Assembly (NCBI GenBank): GCA_947525975.1
Contig: CANNVE010000010.1
Location: 31,942 to 95,941 of the forward strand
DNA length: 64,000 nucleotides
Source of the DNA: an uncultured Muribaculaceae bacterium
GTDB taxonomy: Bacteria; Bacteroidota; Bacteroidia; Bacteroidales; Muribaculaceae
Direction: 5' to 3'
Under the pieces are notes generated by a model. It was given only the letters and a program-made list of their open reading frames with translations. It searched no databases and was not told where the DNA came from. Position 1 is the stretch's first letter. Every line of letters starts with the position of its first letter. Positions 1 through 7,179 of the stretch are shown piece after piece. Made by a program: the position numbers and the translations under genes.

Positions 1-471
1 GAAACGGAATGGGAAATTGAGCCGTGCGGCATGAAGCAATATCGCCGCCGCTGGTACGTCATAGGGTGCAAGGTATGCGAGGATTCTCCCTTGACGTTCG
101 CTCTTGACCGCATCGTCAGCCTGCAAATCGCAGACAGGATATTTGAGCCGGACGATGGTGAAGACGTCAACGCGCTATTCTCGGAGGTGGTAGGCGTATT
201 TGTAGATCCCGATCTTGATGTCGAAGATGTAGTTGTGAGGGTTTATGGCAGGCAGCGCAATTACTTTGAAGGGACGCCTCTGCACCATTCGCAGACAATC
301 ATTGCTCGCACATCTGATTATACCGACTATCAGTTCAGGCTTCGCCCGGAATATGAATTCCAACATGAAATCCTTCGGCTCGGTCCCGATGCCGAAGTGT
401 TGTCTCCGCAGTGGCTTCGCGGTGACATGAAATGGTATGCCGAGGAGTCTCTCAAACGATATAAATATTAA
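1..471 (+). CDS. WYL-domain transcriptional regulator, C-terminal part
   Basis: The frame is open at base 1 and ends at the TAA at 469-471, so the N-terminal helix-turn-helix part lies outside the window. The 156 visible codons match the C-terminal half of Bacteroidetes WYL-domain regulators: an RRWYVIG block early on, the LDRI strand, then RNYFEGTPLHHSQ and an aromatic, charged tail. WYL domains sense ligands and control DNA binding, often in defence or accessory loci. A small membrane-protein gene starts 5 bases after the stop and probably shares the transcript. The family is clear; the target is unknown. Confidence 0.8.
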   Translation, partial: ETEWEIEPCGMKQYRRRWYVIGCKVCEDSPLTFALDRIVSLQIADRIFEPDDGEDVNALFSEVVGVFVDPDLDVEDVVVRVYGRQRNYFEGTPLHHSQTIIARTSDYTDYQFRLRPEYEFQHEILRLGPDAEVLSPQWLRGDMKWYAEESLKRYKY

Positions 472-476
472 CGGCG

Positions 477-665
477 ATGGAATTCTTCAAACCATTTTGG
501 ATCAGGATTGTGCCATCCCTTTTGGTGGCTTTGGCTGTCAACTTGGCGATATTGTTTGTTATTCCACCTACCACTACTTTCGGAATCATAGTAAAGGATG
601 TGGTGTCACTGTCAATTGCCGCATTGATTTGCTTCAAGATTCTGTATGGAGGTCAATGCGACTGA
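477..665 (+). CDS. small two-helix membrane protein
   Basis: This 62-residue protein has two hydrophobic stretches, about residues 8-30 and 38-56, separated by a short polar turn (PPTTT and VKD). It starts 5 bases after the WYL gene and so probably belongs to the same operon. I recognise no family. Its position suggests it is co-regulated with, or an accessory to, the WYL regulator, but nothing in the sequence gives a function. Confidence 0.5.
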   Translation: MEFFKPFWIRIVPSLLVALAVNLAILFVIPPTTTFGIIVKDVVSLSIAALICFKILYGGQCD

Positions 666-730
666 CCATTATTTCATTTTTTATGCTGAAAAACATATCC
701 GGGAGCGGGCTTCAGTAAAAAAATAATGTC

Positions 731-738
731 TAACTTTG
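731..738 (+). promoter_or_regulatory. Bacteroidetes-type promoter -7 element
   Basis: TAACTTTG fits the Bacteroidetes primary-sigma -7 consensus TAnnTTTG. It ends 19 bases before the ATG at 758 and is the best argument for a transcript starting here. I see no strong -33 TTTG. Confidence 0.5.
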
Positions 739-757
739 TAAATGCTGAAGCAAATTC

Positions 758-1039
758 ATGGTTCAAGAGAGAGCCATTGCGTCAGAAACATATCGCAAAG
801 CATTATTGCAGAGTCCCATTCAAGAAAATCCGGCCAGATTTATGGAGGACGAAGCGACTGATGCTCACTCCCTTTGTATATACCCCTCAACACGGCATAT
901 ACGGAATGGACGTGAGGCTATCAGTCTACTTCCATTCCATAAACGGGTTCCTTGGCCGGAATTGCCCAAGCCTCGCGCTGCGGCAAGCCCATTGAATGAT
1001 GGACAGCAGACAATAGTCTTCGCGTCCATTTTCGTTTAA
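758..1039 (+). CDS. hypothetical protein, doubtful
   Basis: This is a 93-codon frame starting 19 bases after a good TAACTTTG promoter element, with an alternative overlapping frame of 89 codons from 726 that would begin upstream of the promoter. I recognise no domain in either. The composition (many prolines, arginines and alanines, no regular hydrophobic pattern) is not convincing, so it may be a decayed gene or a non-coding transcript. The frame at 758 is preferred only because of promoter position. Confidence 0.25.
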   Translation: MVQERAIASETYRKALLQSPIQENPARFMEDEATDAHSLCIYPSTRHIRNGREAISLLPFHKRVPWPELPKPRAAASPLNDGQQTIVFASIFV

Positions 1040-1059
1040 CCAACTAACTCAAATCAATC

Positions 1060-1275
1060 ATGACAATCAACATCATTCAAATCGTAATCGGCACAATTCT
1101 CTTAGGAGAATTAATAATGTGTATAATGATGAGTAAAGCCGCCTCAGACTATACTTACTATATGTGCCGTCCGTTTGGCATTCCCTTCAGTATGGGGATA
1201 GGCTCGATCGTTCGCCTTGTATGTGCCGTGCTCGGAAGCATGCTTCTTTATAGAGGTATAATAGGATTAATATAA
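1060..1275 (+). CDS. small membrane protein
   Basis: The 71-residue product has a hydrophobic helix at residues 3-26, a polar middle containing SDYTYYMCRPFG, and a second hydrophobic helix to the C-terminus. It is the first of a chain of very small genes (1060-1753) on the same strand with short gaps, consistent with one transcript. No family is recognised. An inner-membrane location is inferred from hydrophobicity only. Confidence 0.5.
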   Translation: MTINIIQIVIGTILLGELIMCIMMSKAASDYTYYMCRPFGIPFSMGIGSIVRLVCAVLGSMLLYRGIIGLI

Positions 1276-1279
1276 ACAA

Positions 1280-1408
1280 ATGAGGTATAACTATAAAAAA
1301 AGTGATATGGCAGATAATGATTCAGTAGACTATGATGACATCGTCGAAGAACTCCTTGATTTGGTATTCCCAAATGATGAAGACCGAGATGCATATATGA
1401 ATGATTAA
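1280..1408 (+). CDS. small acidic protein
   Basis: This 42-codon frame starts four bases after the preceding stop. The product is strongly acidic, with a run of D/E residues from about residue 11 (DNDSVDYDDIVEELLD), and could form a short amphipathic helix. Spacing between flanking small genes supports a real gene; no family is recognised. Acidic peptides beside possible nucleases can act as DNA mimics or antitoxins, but that is speculation here. Confidence 0.4.
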   Translation: MRYNYKKSDMADNDSVDYDDIVEELLDLVFPNDEDRDAYMND

Positions 1409-1440
1409 TATTCATAGTCCAATCTTTGACAAAAACATAA

Positions 1441-1584
1441 ATGTATATAGGTTATATGTATAGATCAAAACTTGATAAAGTGATTGGTTCACAGACTAAA
1501 GAGCCGTCTTTGGTTAAAACCGTTGTTAAAGCGGCAATCGTTGGAACTATCACTGGAGCCGTTAAGCTACTGTCTAAAAAATAA
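1441..1584 (+). CDS. small basic protein with glycine-rich hydrophobic tail
   Basis: This 47-codon frame (alternative start at 1456) is basic at its N-terminal half and ends in a hydrophobic, alanine- and glycine-containing segment (KAAIVGTITGAVKLL) closed by lysines. That pattern suits a peripheral membrane or membrane-inserting peptide. It stops 4 bases before the next small gene. No family is recognised. Confidence 0.4.
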   Translation: MYIGYMYRSKLDKVIGSQTKEPSLVKTVVKAAIVGTITGAVKLLSKK

Positions 1585-1588
1585 TGTC

Positions 1589-1753
1589 ATGAGAATATTC
1601 AGGTGTTGTCAGTGTGGAAGCCCAATGGAATATATAGGGAATGGGGTGTACCAATGCCCTAATTGTGGCGATATAATGGACTATTCAGAATTGGTTAATG
1701 GCGCCAAATCATTGATTAAGTCATTGATCGATGCATTTGTTAAAATCAGATAA
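1589..1753 (+). CDS. small zinc-ribbon protein
   Basis: The 54-residue protein carries CxxC at residues 7-10 and a second CxxC at 24-27 (CCQCG, CPNCG), the spacing of a rubredoxin-like zinc ribbon. The C-terminus is a predicted helix rich in lysine and leucine. An upstream extension of the same frame to 1484 overlaps the previous small gene in another frame and is not used. Such ribbons often bind nucleic acid or partner proteins; the role here is unknown. Confidence 0.55.
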   Translation: MRIFRCCQCGSPMEYIGNGVYQCPNCGDIMDYSELVNGAKSLIKSLIDAFVKIR

Positions 1754-1805
1754 TAGCCGAATTACCTGTTTTATTAAACCAAATATTTACTATCAGTAGA
1801 AAAAT

Positions 1806-2162
1806 ATGTTACCTGTATTAATAGGCCTTGGAGCCGTTGTTGCTGCTACTGTCGGAATTTGTTATTCGGTTGAGAAGCGCGGGCAAAAACTTCAAAAAGA
1901 ACTCGATGCCGAAATTAAAAGATTGGGAGGTATGAGTAAGTTGAACGCCATTCAACTTGTATCTGCAAACTACAAAGGAAAAATAAAAGTATACGGTAAC
2001 GGTAAATCCCTATCAGTTTCAGGATATGATTGGACTGATTGTGATTTCGAAATGCGGTTGGCCGCGCTTCGCTCTGGCTGTGAAGTAGTTTTGCAATATT
2101 ACAAAACAGGTTCTAAGAAAGAAGGTTTTACAGCTTCCGGATTAGGTTATCGGAAAGCATAG
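1806..2162 (+). CDS. hypothetical membrane-anchored protein
   Basis: This 118-residue product has an N-terminal hydrophobic segment at residues 2-20 (VLIGLGAVVAATVGICYSV), followed by a charged helix (KRGQKLQKELDAEIKRLGG) and a compact domain of about 80 residues without known motifs. It looks like a signal-anchor protein with a short coiled stretch. It lies between the small-gene chain and the EcsC-like gene. No family is recognised. Confidence 0.5.
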   Translation: MLPVLIGLGAVVAATVGICYSVEKRGQKLQKELDAEIKRLGGMSKLNAIQLVSANYKGKIKVYGNGKSLSVSGYDWTDCDFEMRLAALRSGCEVVLQYYKTGSKKEGFTASGLGYRKA

Positions 2163-2206
2163 TGAATAGCAAATAAATAAAATAGGAAAAATGTCATTAA
2201 ATACAT

Positions 2207-2926
2207 ATGGACGAGACATGGATTTCATTCTTGAACGGCATCCTTAAGATGCCTGGGGCAAAGATTAATCGTGTTGCATTCCTACGGAAAACTTTCAGGG
2301 GATTGCCAGAAGATAAGATGATAATCTGTATCAAAGAATCACCTGTAAAGATAGTGGCTCCAAGCGTTCTTGACTCCAAAGCGGCTTCAATAATCAGTTC
2401 ACATACGGTAAAGGCAACGGCAATATCTACCGCATCTGGAATACCCGGGGGATTTGCCATGCTGGCAACAATACCGGCTGATTTGGCAAACTATTATTAT
2501 CATATTGTAGCTGTTGGCCAAAAACTCGGGTATCTATATGGATTTCCTGATATGGTGGATAAAAATGGTGATCTCACGGAGGATGGTGAGATTATGCTCA
2601 CTGCATTCATTGGTGTGATGAACAAGGTGGAGGCAGCAAAGAAATTGATCAAACAGTTGGCAGTGGAATTAACCAAGCGGATTTCTGAAGAAACAGTTGC
2701 GCGCGTGGTCGGAAACTTAATGTCAAAGCAGATTGTAGCTCATGGGGCAGAGGCTATTGCTAAAAAACTTGGCGCACAGATTTCCACAAAGACTGTAAGC
2801 AGATCAATTACGAAAGTGATTCCATTTGTGAGTGGAATGATTTGCGGGGGTATAACCTATGCTACATTTAAACCGCAAGCAAGAAGGCTTCATCAAGCTC
2901 TAAAAGACAATTTGGCTAGCGAATGA
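2207..2926 (+). CDS. EcsC-like protein
   Basis: The central part (GIPGGFAMLATIPADLANYY, then GQKLGYLYGFPD and a DGEIMLTAFIGVM block) matches the EcsC family as found in Bacteroidetes: a helical protein with glycine-rich hydrophobic segments and no known enzyme activity. A second hydrophobic glycine-rich region lies near residues 205-222. The stop overlaps the start of the next gene by 4 bases, so it is translationally coupled to the nuclease-like protein. EcsC-like proteins recur in accessory and conflict loci, but their mechanism is unknown. The 239-residue length is normal. Confidence 0.6.
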   Translation: MDETWISFLNGILKMPGAKINRVAFLRKTFRGLPEDKMIICIKESPVKIVAPSVLDSKAASIISSHTVKATAISTASGIPGGFAMLATIPADLANYYYHIVAVGQKLGYLYGFPDMVDKNGDLTEDGEIMLTAFIGVMNKVEAAKKLIKQLAVELTKRISEETVARVVGNLMSKQIVAHGAEAIAKKLGAQISTKTVSRSITKVIPFVSGMICGGITYATFKPQARRLHQALKDNLASE

Positions 2927-3612
2927 AAAGCGCTGATGTATTCCAGGCGGCAAATTGCCTTGCGGTAGAAGACGGGATGAGCCTTCGGCAGAAGGCGGAG
3001 GCTCTTGTCGGGCTGCTGGCTTGGCTTGATTACGAGTGCTCTCCTGAAGAGAAGGATAAGGCGTGGGCGGAGCTTGATCCTCGGGTGCAGGCGGCTGTCG
3101 ATGAACTTTGGGAGAAGTATTATGCTGCTCCCAAGAGCAATGGTCATTGGACGGGCGAAAGGTGCGATTCTGTTTGGATTCCTGACGATGATTATGTGCC
3201 ACCAAATAAGTCGTACTCCAACATCCACGGACTGACTTGGCGTGAAATCAAGCAAAAGTATGGTTTCAGTGGGTTGAGATGTGATCGAGGGCGATTTTGC
3301 TTCGATGAGATTGCTTGGTATAAGGTCACATTACCCAATTTTGTGGAGTTGGTTGCGTCGTCCGACAGGGAGGCGCTTCATGAGGCGGCTTTCGCCTGTC
3401 TTGCCCTGCAACTTGGCAAGTCGATTGAAGAGGTCAAAGCCATAAAGGAAAGTGCCTGCGACCACACGCCAATGGGACAGAAGAATCTCGCTTGGCATGA
3501 AGATATTGATTGCGAAACACTATACCTTGTGCCGCAGGAAATCCATGGAAATATCATTCACTTCGGAGGTGTGGCCATGTGCCAACTCCTCCGTAATCAC
3601 AATCTAATTTGA
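2923..3612 (+). CDS. HNH/Endo VII superfamily nuclease-like protein (WHE variant)
   Basis: The C-terminal 40 residues have the pattern of the LHH/WHH clade of HNH/Endo VII toxin nucleases: LAWHED, then LYLVPQEIHGNIIHFGG, which parallels the family's WHH...LVP..IH...H.GG. The second histidine of WHH is glutamate here, so catalytic competence is uncertain. The N-terminal 150 residues are unassigned and have no signal peptide or secretion domain, so this is not a classical large polymorphic toxin. It overlaps the EcsC-like gene by 4 bases. The genes after it are the natural places to look for an immunity protein. Confidence 0.6.
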   Translation: MKSADVFQAANCLAVEDGMSLRQKAEALVGLLAWLDYECSPEEKDKAWAELDPRVQAAVDELWEKYYAAPKSNGHWTGERCDSVWIPDDDYVPPNKSYSNIHGLTWREIKQKYGFSGLRCDRGRFCFDEIAWYKVTLPNFVELVASSDREALHEAAFACLALQLGKSIEEVKAIKESACDHTPMGQKNLAWHEDIDCETLYLVPQEIHGNIIHFGGVAMCQLLRNHNLI

Positions 3613-3613
3613 T

Positions 3614-3748
3614 ATGTTGGTCATAGAAACTTATGAGTGCCGAGACTGCGGTCATATCTTCATTCACCACACCGGCGGCTTCATACTTAAACCATCGGCT
3701 CCGCAATGCCCCAAATGCGGGTCAAAGAATGCCAAGAAAGAGAGATAA
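3614..3748 (+). CDS. small zinc-ribbon protein
   Basis: A 44-codon frame begins immediately after the nuclease-like gene. It has paired CxxC motifs (CRDCG at residues 9-13 and CPKCG at 32-36), with a histidine- and glycine-containing loop between them and a lysine-rich end. It is a typical stand-alone rubredoxin-like ribbon. It is unrelated in sequence to the zinc ribbon at 1589 beyond the cysteines. A role as a cofactor or inhibitor of the neighbouring nuclease is possible but unproven. Confidence 0.55.
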   Translation: MLVIETYECRDCGHIFIHHTGGFILKPSAPQCPKCGSKNAKKER

Positions 3749-3760
3749 CAGTAATTTGAT

Positions 3761-4135
3761 ATGCAGTTTTGCCGGAATATGTTTGCACGCGAAAACACCA
3801 TTGAATTAGTCAAGAAATTCTCACGCGCAATATATTGTACGCCTGATACTAAACTTAGGGATTTAGGCATTGAGCCGTTGCAAGTATTCACGAACTTAGT
3901 GCGAGATGAGCTGGTCGAATTAAGACATGACGACTCTAATACTGAGCTTGATATACAAGACGAATATACATTGGTCTTGACCAAGCCCATATTCAAGTTT
4001 GACATTCCCATATCTGAAATAGACACATTGGAATCTCTGGCAGACGAAATTTGCAACTTCGTAACGGCGCAAGATGAATATACACGTGAAAATGGTTATG
4101 ACTTTATTCAAGAAGCCGGATGTGATACAACGTAA
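3761..4135 (+). CDS. hypothetical acidic protein with acyl-carrier-like pattern
   Basis: The 124-residue protein reads like a degenerate acyl-carrier fold: TPDTKLRDLGIEPLQVF parallels the ACP helix II entry, and FDIPISEIDTLESLADEI parallels the region before helix IV. The ACP phosphopantetheine serine (DSL) is replaced by EPL, so it cannot carry the usual prosthetic group at that position. The whole protein is acidic. Its position after the nuclease-like gene makes an immunity role conceivable. The ACP resemblance is my reading of the pattern, not a proven homology. Confidence 0.4.
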   Translation: MQFCRNMFARENTIELVKKFSRAIYCTPDTKLRDLGIEPLQVFTNLVRDELVELRHDDSNTELDIQDEYTLVLTKPIFKFDIPISEIDTLESLADEICNFVTAQDEYTRENGYDFIQEAGCDTT

Positions 4136-4150
4136 TGTGGGGGGTACACT

Positions 4151-4366
4151 TTGGAGTCTTCGTGGGAATATAGTAAATTAGACAATAAGGCGCTTCTGTC
4201 ATTTATAAAAGTTCAGTACGGAATACAAATAGAAAAAGCGACAATAACCAAGTTCAATGGAACACTATCGGAACTGTGCGAAGTGTTGACTGACAGAATC
4301 AATCGGACGATTTTGTTTCAAAATTCAAAATATTTATCCGCTTCTGCCACGAAGTGGCAAGTGTGA
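4151..4366 (+). CDS. hypothetical, possible fragment, TTG start
   Basis: A 71-codon frame opens with TTG at 4151 and lies in the same frame as the preceding gene, directly after its TAA. The internal pattern (LLSFIKVQYGIQIEKATITKFNGTLSELCEVL) again resembles the last two helices of an ACP-like fold, so this could be a truncated paralogue or the rest of a longer gene cut by the stop at 4133-4135. There is no ATG and no promoter of its own. The downstream gene has a separate promoter at 4371. Confidence 0.3.
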   Translation: MESSWEYSKLDNKALLSFIKVQYGIQIEKATITKFNGTLSELCEVLTDRINRTILFQNSKYLSASATKWQV

Positions 4367-4378
4367 TGCCTAACTTTG
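4345..4378 (+). promoter_or_regulatory. promoter with overlapping inverted repeat
   Basis: TAACTTTG at 4371-4378 is a canonical -7 element placed 4 bases before the ATG at 4383, so the mRNA would be nearly leaderless. A perfect inverted repeat TGCCAC-GAA-GTGGCA occupies 4345-4359, near where the -33 element should lie, and may be an operator. Confidence 0.5.
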
Positions 4379-4382
4379 CGGC

Positions 4383-5081
4383 ATGGAAAAGATAATAGCG
4401 CATATCCGTCCTATTGACTGGACTGAAGGAGATGTATATGGCGTACATCTCCGACTGGCAGGAACAAAACCCTTCGCAACGATAAATTGGGGAGATGGCA
4501 AAAAGGATACATATTGGGGCAATGAAATCTACTCCCACCATATCTATCCAAAGGACTCTTCTTTGTATTTCATTATTGAGGTTGAAATCAATGCAGATGA
4601 GATTCTGTACGCAGACCCTTGCGGAGGTGATGTGGAAAATATTTTGTTCGACTTCAGCCAAGCCCCGTCAACGAGAGAAATCGGAATTCAGAATTTCGAG
4701 AATGTCATATTTGACAATCCCAATCTTGAAAATCTGTCAATGACAATTATTTTGGGCAAGGAGTATGACCTGTCGAAATGTCCCAATCTTAGGCACCTTA
4801 TCTTCTCTCCCGCTACCGGTATGGGATGTCGGAAACTTGATCTTTCCAAATGTCATAAGCTTGAGTCGTTCTCATGCTGGGGTTATTTGGGCCCTGACTT
4901 GAAGAATCTGATAATAGCCAATGACGCGCCGCTGAAGGAAATTGACATAACGGGGCATGACCTGCACCACTCTTGTCTTGCGGCTATACATCGCATAATT
5001 GAGCGCAACAACGGAACTATAGCCGGCGAATTAGAAGAACTTGATGATGAAGAACAGGATGAGAGCATATATGGATTCTGA
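4383..5081 (+). CDS. hypothetical protein with leucine-rich-repeat-like region
   Basis: This 232-residue protein has an N-terminal domain containing TINWGDGKKDTYWG, like the W-G-D-G turn of PKD-type or BACON-like beta domains. It then has a series of irregular leucine-rich repeats (LSKCPNLRHLIF, LDLSKCHKLESF, LKNLIIANDAPLKEIDITG) of the BspA/SdrD type. It ends in an acidic stretch (LEELDDEEQDE). There is no signal peptide, so it is probably cytoplasmic. Start chosen at the ATG 5 bases after the promoter. Function unknown; LRR proteins of this size occur among immunity genes. Confidence 0.55.
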   Translation: MEKIIAHIRPIDWTEGDVYGVHLRLAGTKPFATINWGDGKKDTYWGNEIYSHHIYPKDSSLYFIIEVEINADEILYADPCGGDVENILFDFSQAPSTREIGIQNFENVIFDNPNLENLSMTIILGKEYDLSKCPNLRHLIFSPATGMGCRKLDLSKCHKLESFSCWGYLGPDLKNLIIANDAPLKEIDITGHDLHHSCLAAIHRIIERNNGTIAGELEELDDEEQDESIYGF

Positions 5082-5143
5082 CGTTGAAAGATCATCCGCA
5101 ATCATAAAATTATTTAAATTCCTTAATAACAAATAATGCGTGT

Positions 5144-5698
5144 ATGCAAGAAATTGATATTGTCATTGATGGGATCTATCTGGAATCTATCAAAATAGAC
5201 CTCAATGAGTGTGAGGTGAATGGGGGAATGGGGGAGACTAACATCTTCGGTCGACGTGTGCGTAAGTCAATAATCTTTCCTATAGCAAAACTCAACTATG
5301 CAGGAGATAAGCGGGTGGAAAGCGTAAAATACAATCGGAGCATAGATCTTAAAGATGCCGCATTGACTGTCTCCAACTTTGAAGGGGCCGGTTGTGGCAA
5401 GACATATTTCGTGGTGAGCAACACGAAAACTTATTCCCTATACGACATAAACGGGCATTTCCTTAGGTATATACCCATCACCGAGTATGGTAGAATCATC
5501 TGCCTGGGCGCTTTGAGTTTCGTCACGAAATCTGATAGCGGCACTTTGCACTTGTGGAGTTGTAAGGGCGTCTGCTCGGAGGGCTTTCCCGCCACGCCGG
5601 AAAATATTAAATACTATGGTTGGCAGAAGGGAAAACTAATCAAAAAATCAGAAAGTTACAGCTTCCCTTTTCCTGAAAATGAGGACCTTTATTTTTAA
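5144..5698 (+). CDS. hypothetical protein
   Basis: The 184-residue product is rich in beta strands, with alternating hydrophobic residues in the N-terminal half and aromatic residues near the C-terminus (KYYGWQKGK, SYSFPFPENED). There is no signal peptide or recognised domain. It may be a single-domain immunity-like protein, since it closes the accessory block with matching base composition. A 23-codon cysteine-rich frame follows at about 5712 and is probably residual sequence. Nothing more can be said. Confidence 0.45.
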   Translation: MQEIDIVIDGIYLESIKIDLNECEVNGGMGETNIFGRRVRKSIIFPIAKLNYAGDKRVESVKYNRSIDLKDAALTVSNFEGAGCGKTYFVVSNTKTYSLYDINGHFLRYIPITEYGRIICLGALSFVTKSDSGTLHLWSCKGVCSEGFPATPENIKYYGWQKGKLIKKSESYSFPFPENEDLYF

Positions 5699-5824
5699 TC
5701 ATTTTAAATATAATGCTCACAATGCAATTGTGCGGATGCTCTGATTGCGGGACTTATCTGCATGGAAATCATTACAGCGTATAGTGGAGCGAAACGGCGG
5801 AATCATAATAGATGAATGATTAGG

Positions 5825-6445
5825 TCAGGCGGCGAGAAGGGCTATCATCCACGGCACGGCGAGGTCTATCACTGTGCCATGGAGTATGGCGGGAGCGGTG
5901 TAGGCATCGCCGCAGCAGCGGCGTATCGCGGGCAGGCAAACGTCGACTGATGTCACTCCCGCAGCTGAAATCAAAGCCCTCGGCCCGAAGATGCGCGCTA
6001 TGGCGGGGGCGAAGACGAGCGTCAAGAGTTCGCGGACGATATTGGCGAGCAGGGCCACTGCTCCTATTTCGGCAATGGCCGATGCTCCGGTGTCGGGAGA
6101 TTTCAATTGGGGGATTATAATCGACGACAAGGAATAGTAGCCACAGGCCGAGTTGATGGCCAGGCAATCGCCGAGGCTCACGCCTGCCACCAATGGAGAT
6201 GCGAGCAGCGTGAGGAAAAGAGTGCCGGCTATTGTGACCACGGGGTAGGCGAAGTCGCGCAGAGTCAGTCTGCGCAGCATGTCCGGCAGGTCAGGGTCTG
6301 CGCCAACGCCGAGCCCCACAAGCAGCATCAGAAGATAGAGCAGCCACATGGAGGCATCATCCATCCAAGCGAATGAGTGCCCGGCAAGCACGCCGGCAAG
6401 CAGGCCCGCCGCGAAGCATGTCAATACGATGACGCTGCCTTTCAT
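5825..6445 (-). CDS. lysO: lysine exporter LysO family, C-terminal subunit
   Basis: This 206-residue membrane protein has several hydrophobic segments and matches the larger part of LysO/YbjE (DUF340): GLGVGADPD near the start, SACGYYSLSSI and ELLTLVFAP in the middle, and GVTSVDVCLP late. The E. coli family member is one chain of about 300 residues. Here the N-terminal part is a separate gene overlapping by 4 bases (ATGA), a common arrangement in Bacteroidales. Predicted function is export of lysine or toxic analogues. It ends a minus-strand operon with a Bcr/CflA pump and a GNAT. Confidence 0.85.
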   Translation of the reverse strand: MKGSVIVLTCFAAGLLAGVLAGHSFAWMDDASMWLLYLLMLLVGLGVGADPDLPDMLRRLTLRDFAYPVVTIAGTLFLTLLASPLVAGVSLGDCLAINSACGYYSLSSIIIPQLKSPDTGASAIAEIGAVALLANIVRELLTLVFAPAIARIFGPRALISAAGVTSVDVCLPAIRRCCGDAYTAPAILHGTVIDLAVPWMIALLAA

Positions 6446-6702
6446 CTCCGCATGGATTTGATCAGGACGAATGTGGCGAGCACAGCGCCTATGGTGCCTG
6501 CTGCGCCAAGCACTATCGATTTGAGCCCAAGCCTCGGCAATGCCGATGCAACCTGTCGGTCAGCTCCAACTGAATATCCGAGAAGGCACACAAGCAGGCA
6601 CACTGTGGCGGAGAGCAACAGCGGCAGGGGGAGTTTGGCGCGATGGCTCATCAGGCGCCCGACAATGACGCCTATAATCATGAAAATGATAAGTTTTAGC
6701 AT
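6442..6702 (-). CDS. lysO: LysO family transporter, N-terminal subunit
   Basis: This 86-residue protein has three hydrophobic helices; LLGYSVGADRQV and SIVLGAAGTIGAVLAT match the N-terminal DUF340 portion of LysO. It is translationally coupled to the C-terminal subunit by a 4-base overlap, so the two chains probably assemble into one transporter in the inner membrane. The GNAT gene ends 24 bases upstream on the same strand. Confidence 0.8.
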   Translation of the reverse strand: MLKLIIFMIIGVIVGRLMSHRAKLPLPLLLSATVCLLVCLLGYSVGADRQVASALPRLGLKSIVLGAAGTIGAVLATFVLIKSMRR

Positions 6703-6726
6703 ATTATAAAGGTATGGGCAGGGTAT

Positions 6727-7179
6727 CTATGGCGCCTGCTTTTCAAGATAGACCATGTCGCGAAGAGTGACACCCTCCTCGACTATCGGATGGTCATAAT
6801 TCAGGGTGAAAAAGTCTTTTACTCTGTGATGATACGCATATCCGCATCTTTGGTAGAAAAGAAGGGTGGAGGGGGTCTCGCCGGTGCCGAGTCTGAAAGT
6901 GGCCCCGGAGTAGAGAGCCTCTGCGTGCCGCAGCATGGCCCGGCCCAACCCCTGCCTTCTGAAGGCGGGTGAGACCGCGAGATTCTTTACCTCGACCGAT
7001 CCGTCGGTCTCCGGAGTCAGCGCGCAGCAGGCCACAGCGCATCTGCCGCAGAAAGCGATGAAGAGGCGGGCGCGGTCGAGGTATCGGTCGATCATATCCT
7101 CCTGCTCGTCGCCCATGAGCAAAAGGTCGATGTACTGGCGCTTATCGCAATTGATCTCACGAATCTCAATTTTCGCCAT
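6727..7179 (-). CDS. GNAT family N-acetyltransferase
   Basis: The 150-residue protein has the GNAT acetyl-CoA binding signature: VKNLAVSPAFRRQGLGRAML is the core beta4-alpha3 motif (Q/RxxGxG/A), followed by FYQRCGY near the C-terminus. The substrate is not predictable. Its start overlaps the end of the MFS gene by 14 bases, indicating co-translation within the pump-GNAT-LysO operon. Confidence 0.85.
   Translation of the reverse strand: MAKIEIREINCDKRQYIDLLLMGDEQEDMIDRYLDRARLFIAFCGRCAVACCALTPETDGSVEVKNLAVSPAFRRQGLGRAMLRHAEALYSGATFRLGTGETPSTLLFYQRCGYAYHHRVKDFFTLNYDHPIVEEGVTLRDMVYLEKQAP

Noticed and set aside
726..995. 89-codon frame overlapping the hypothetical gene at 758
   Set aside because: It would start upstream of the promoter -7 element at 731, and has no protein-like pattern.
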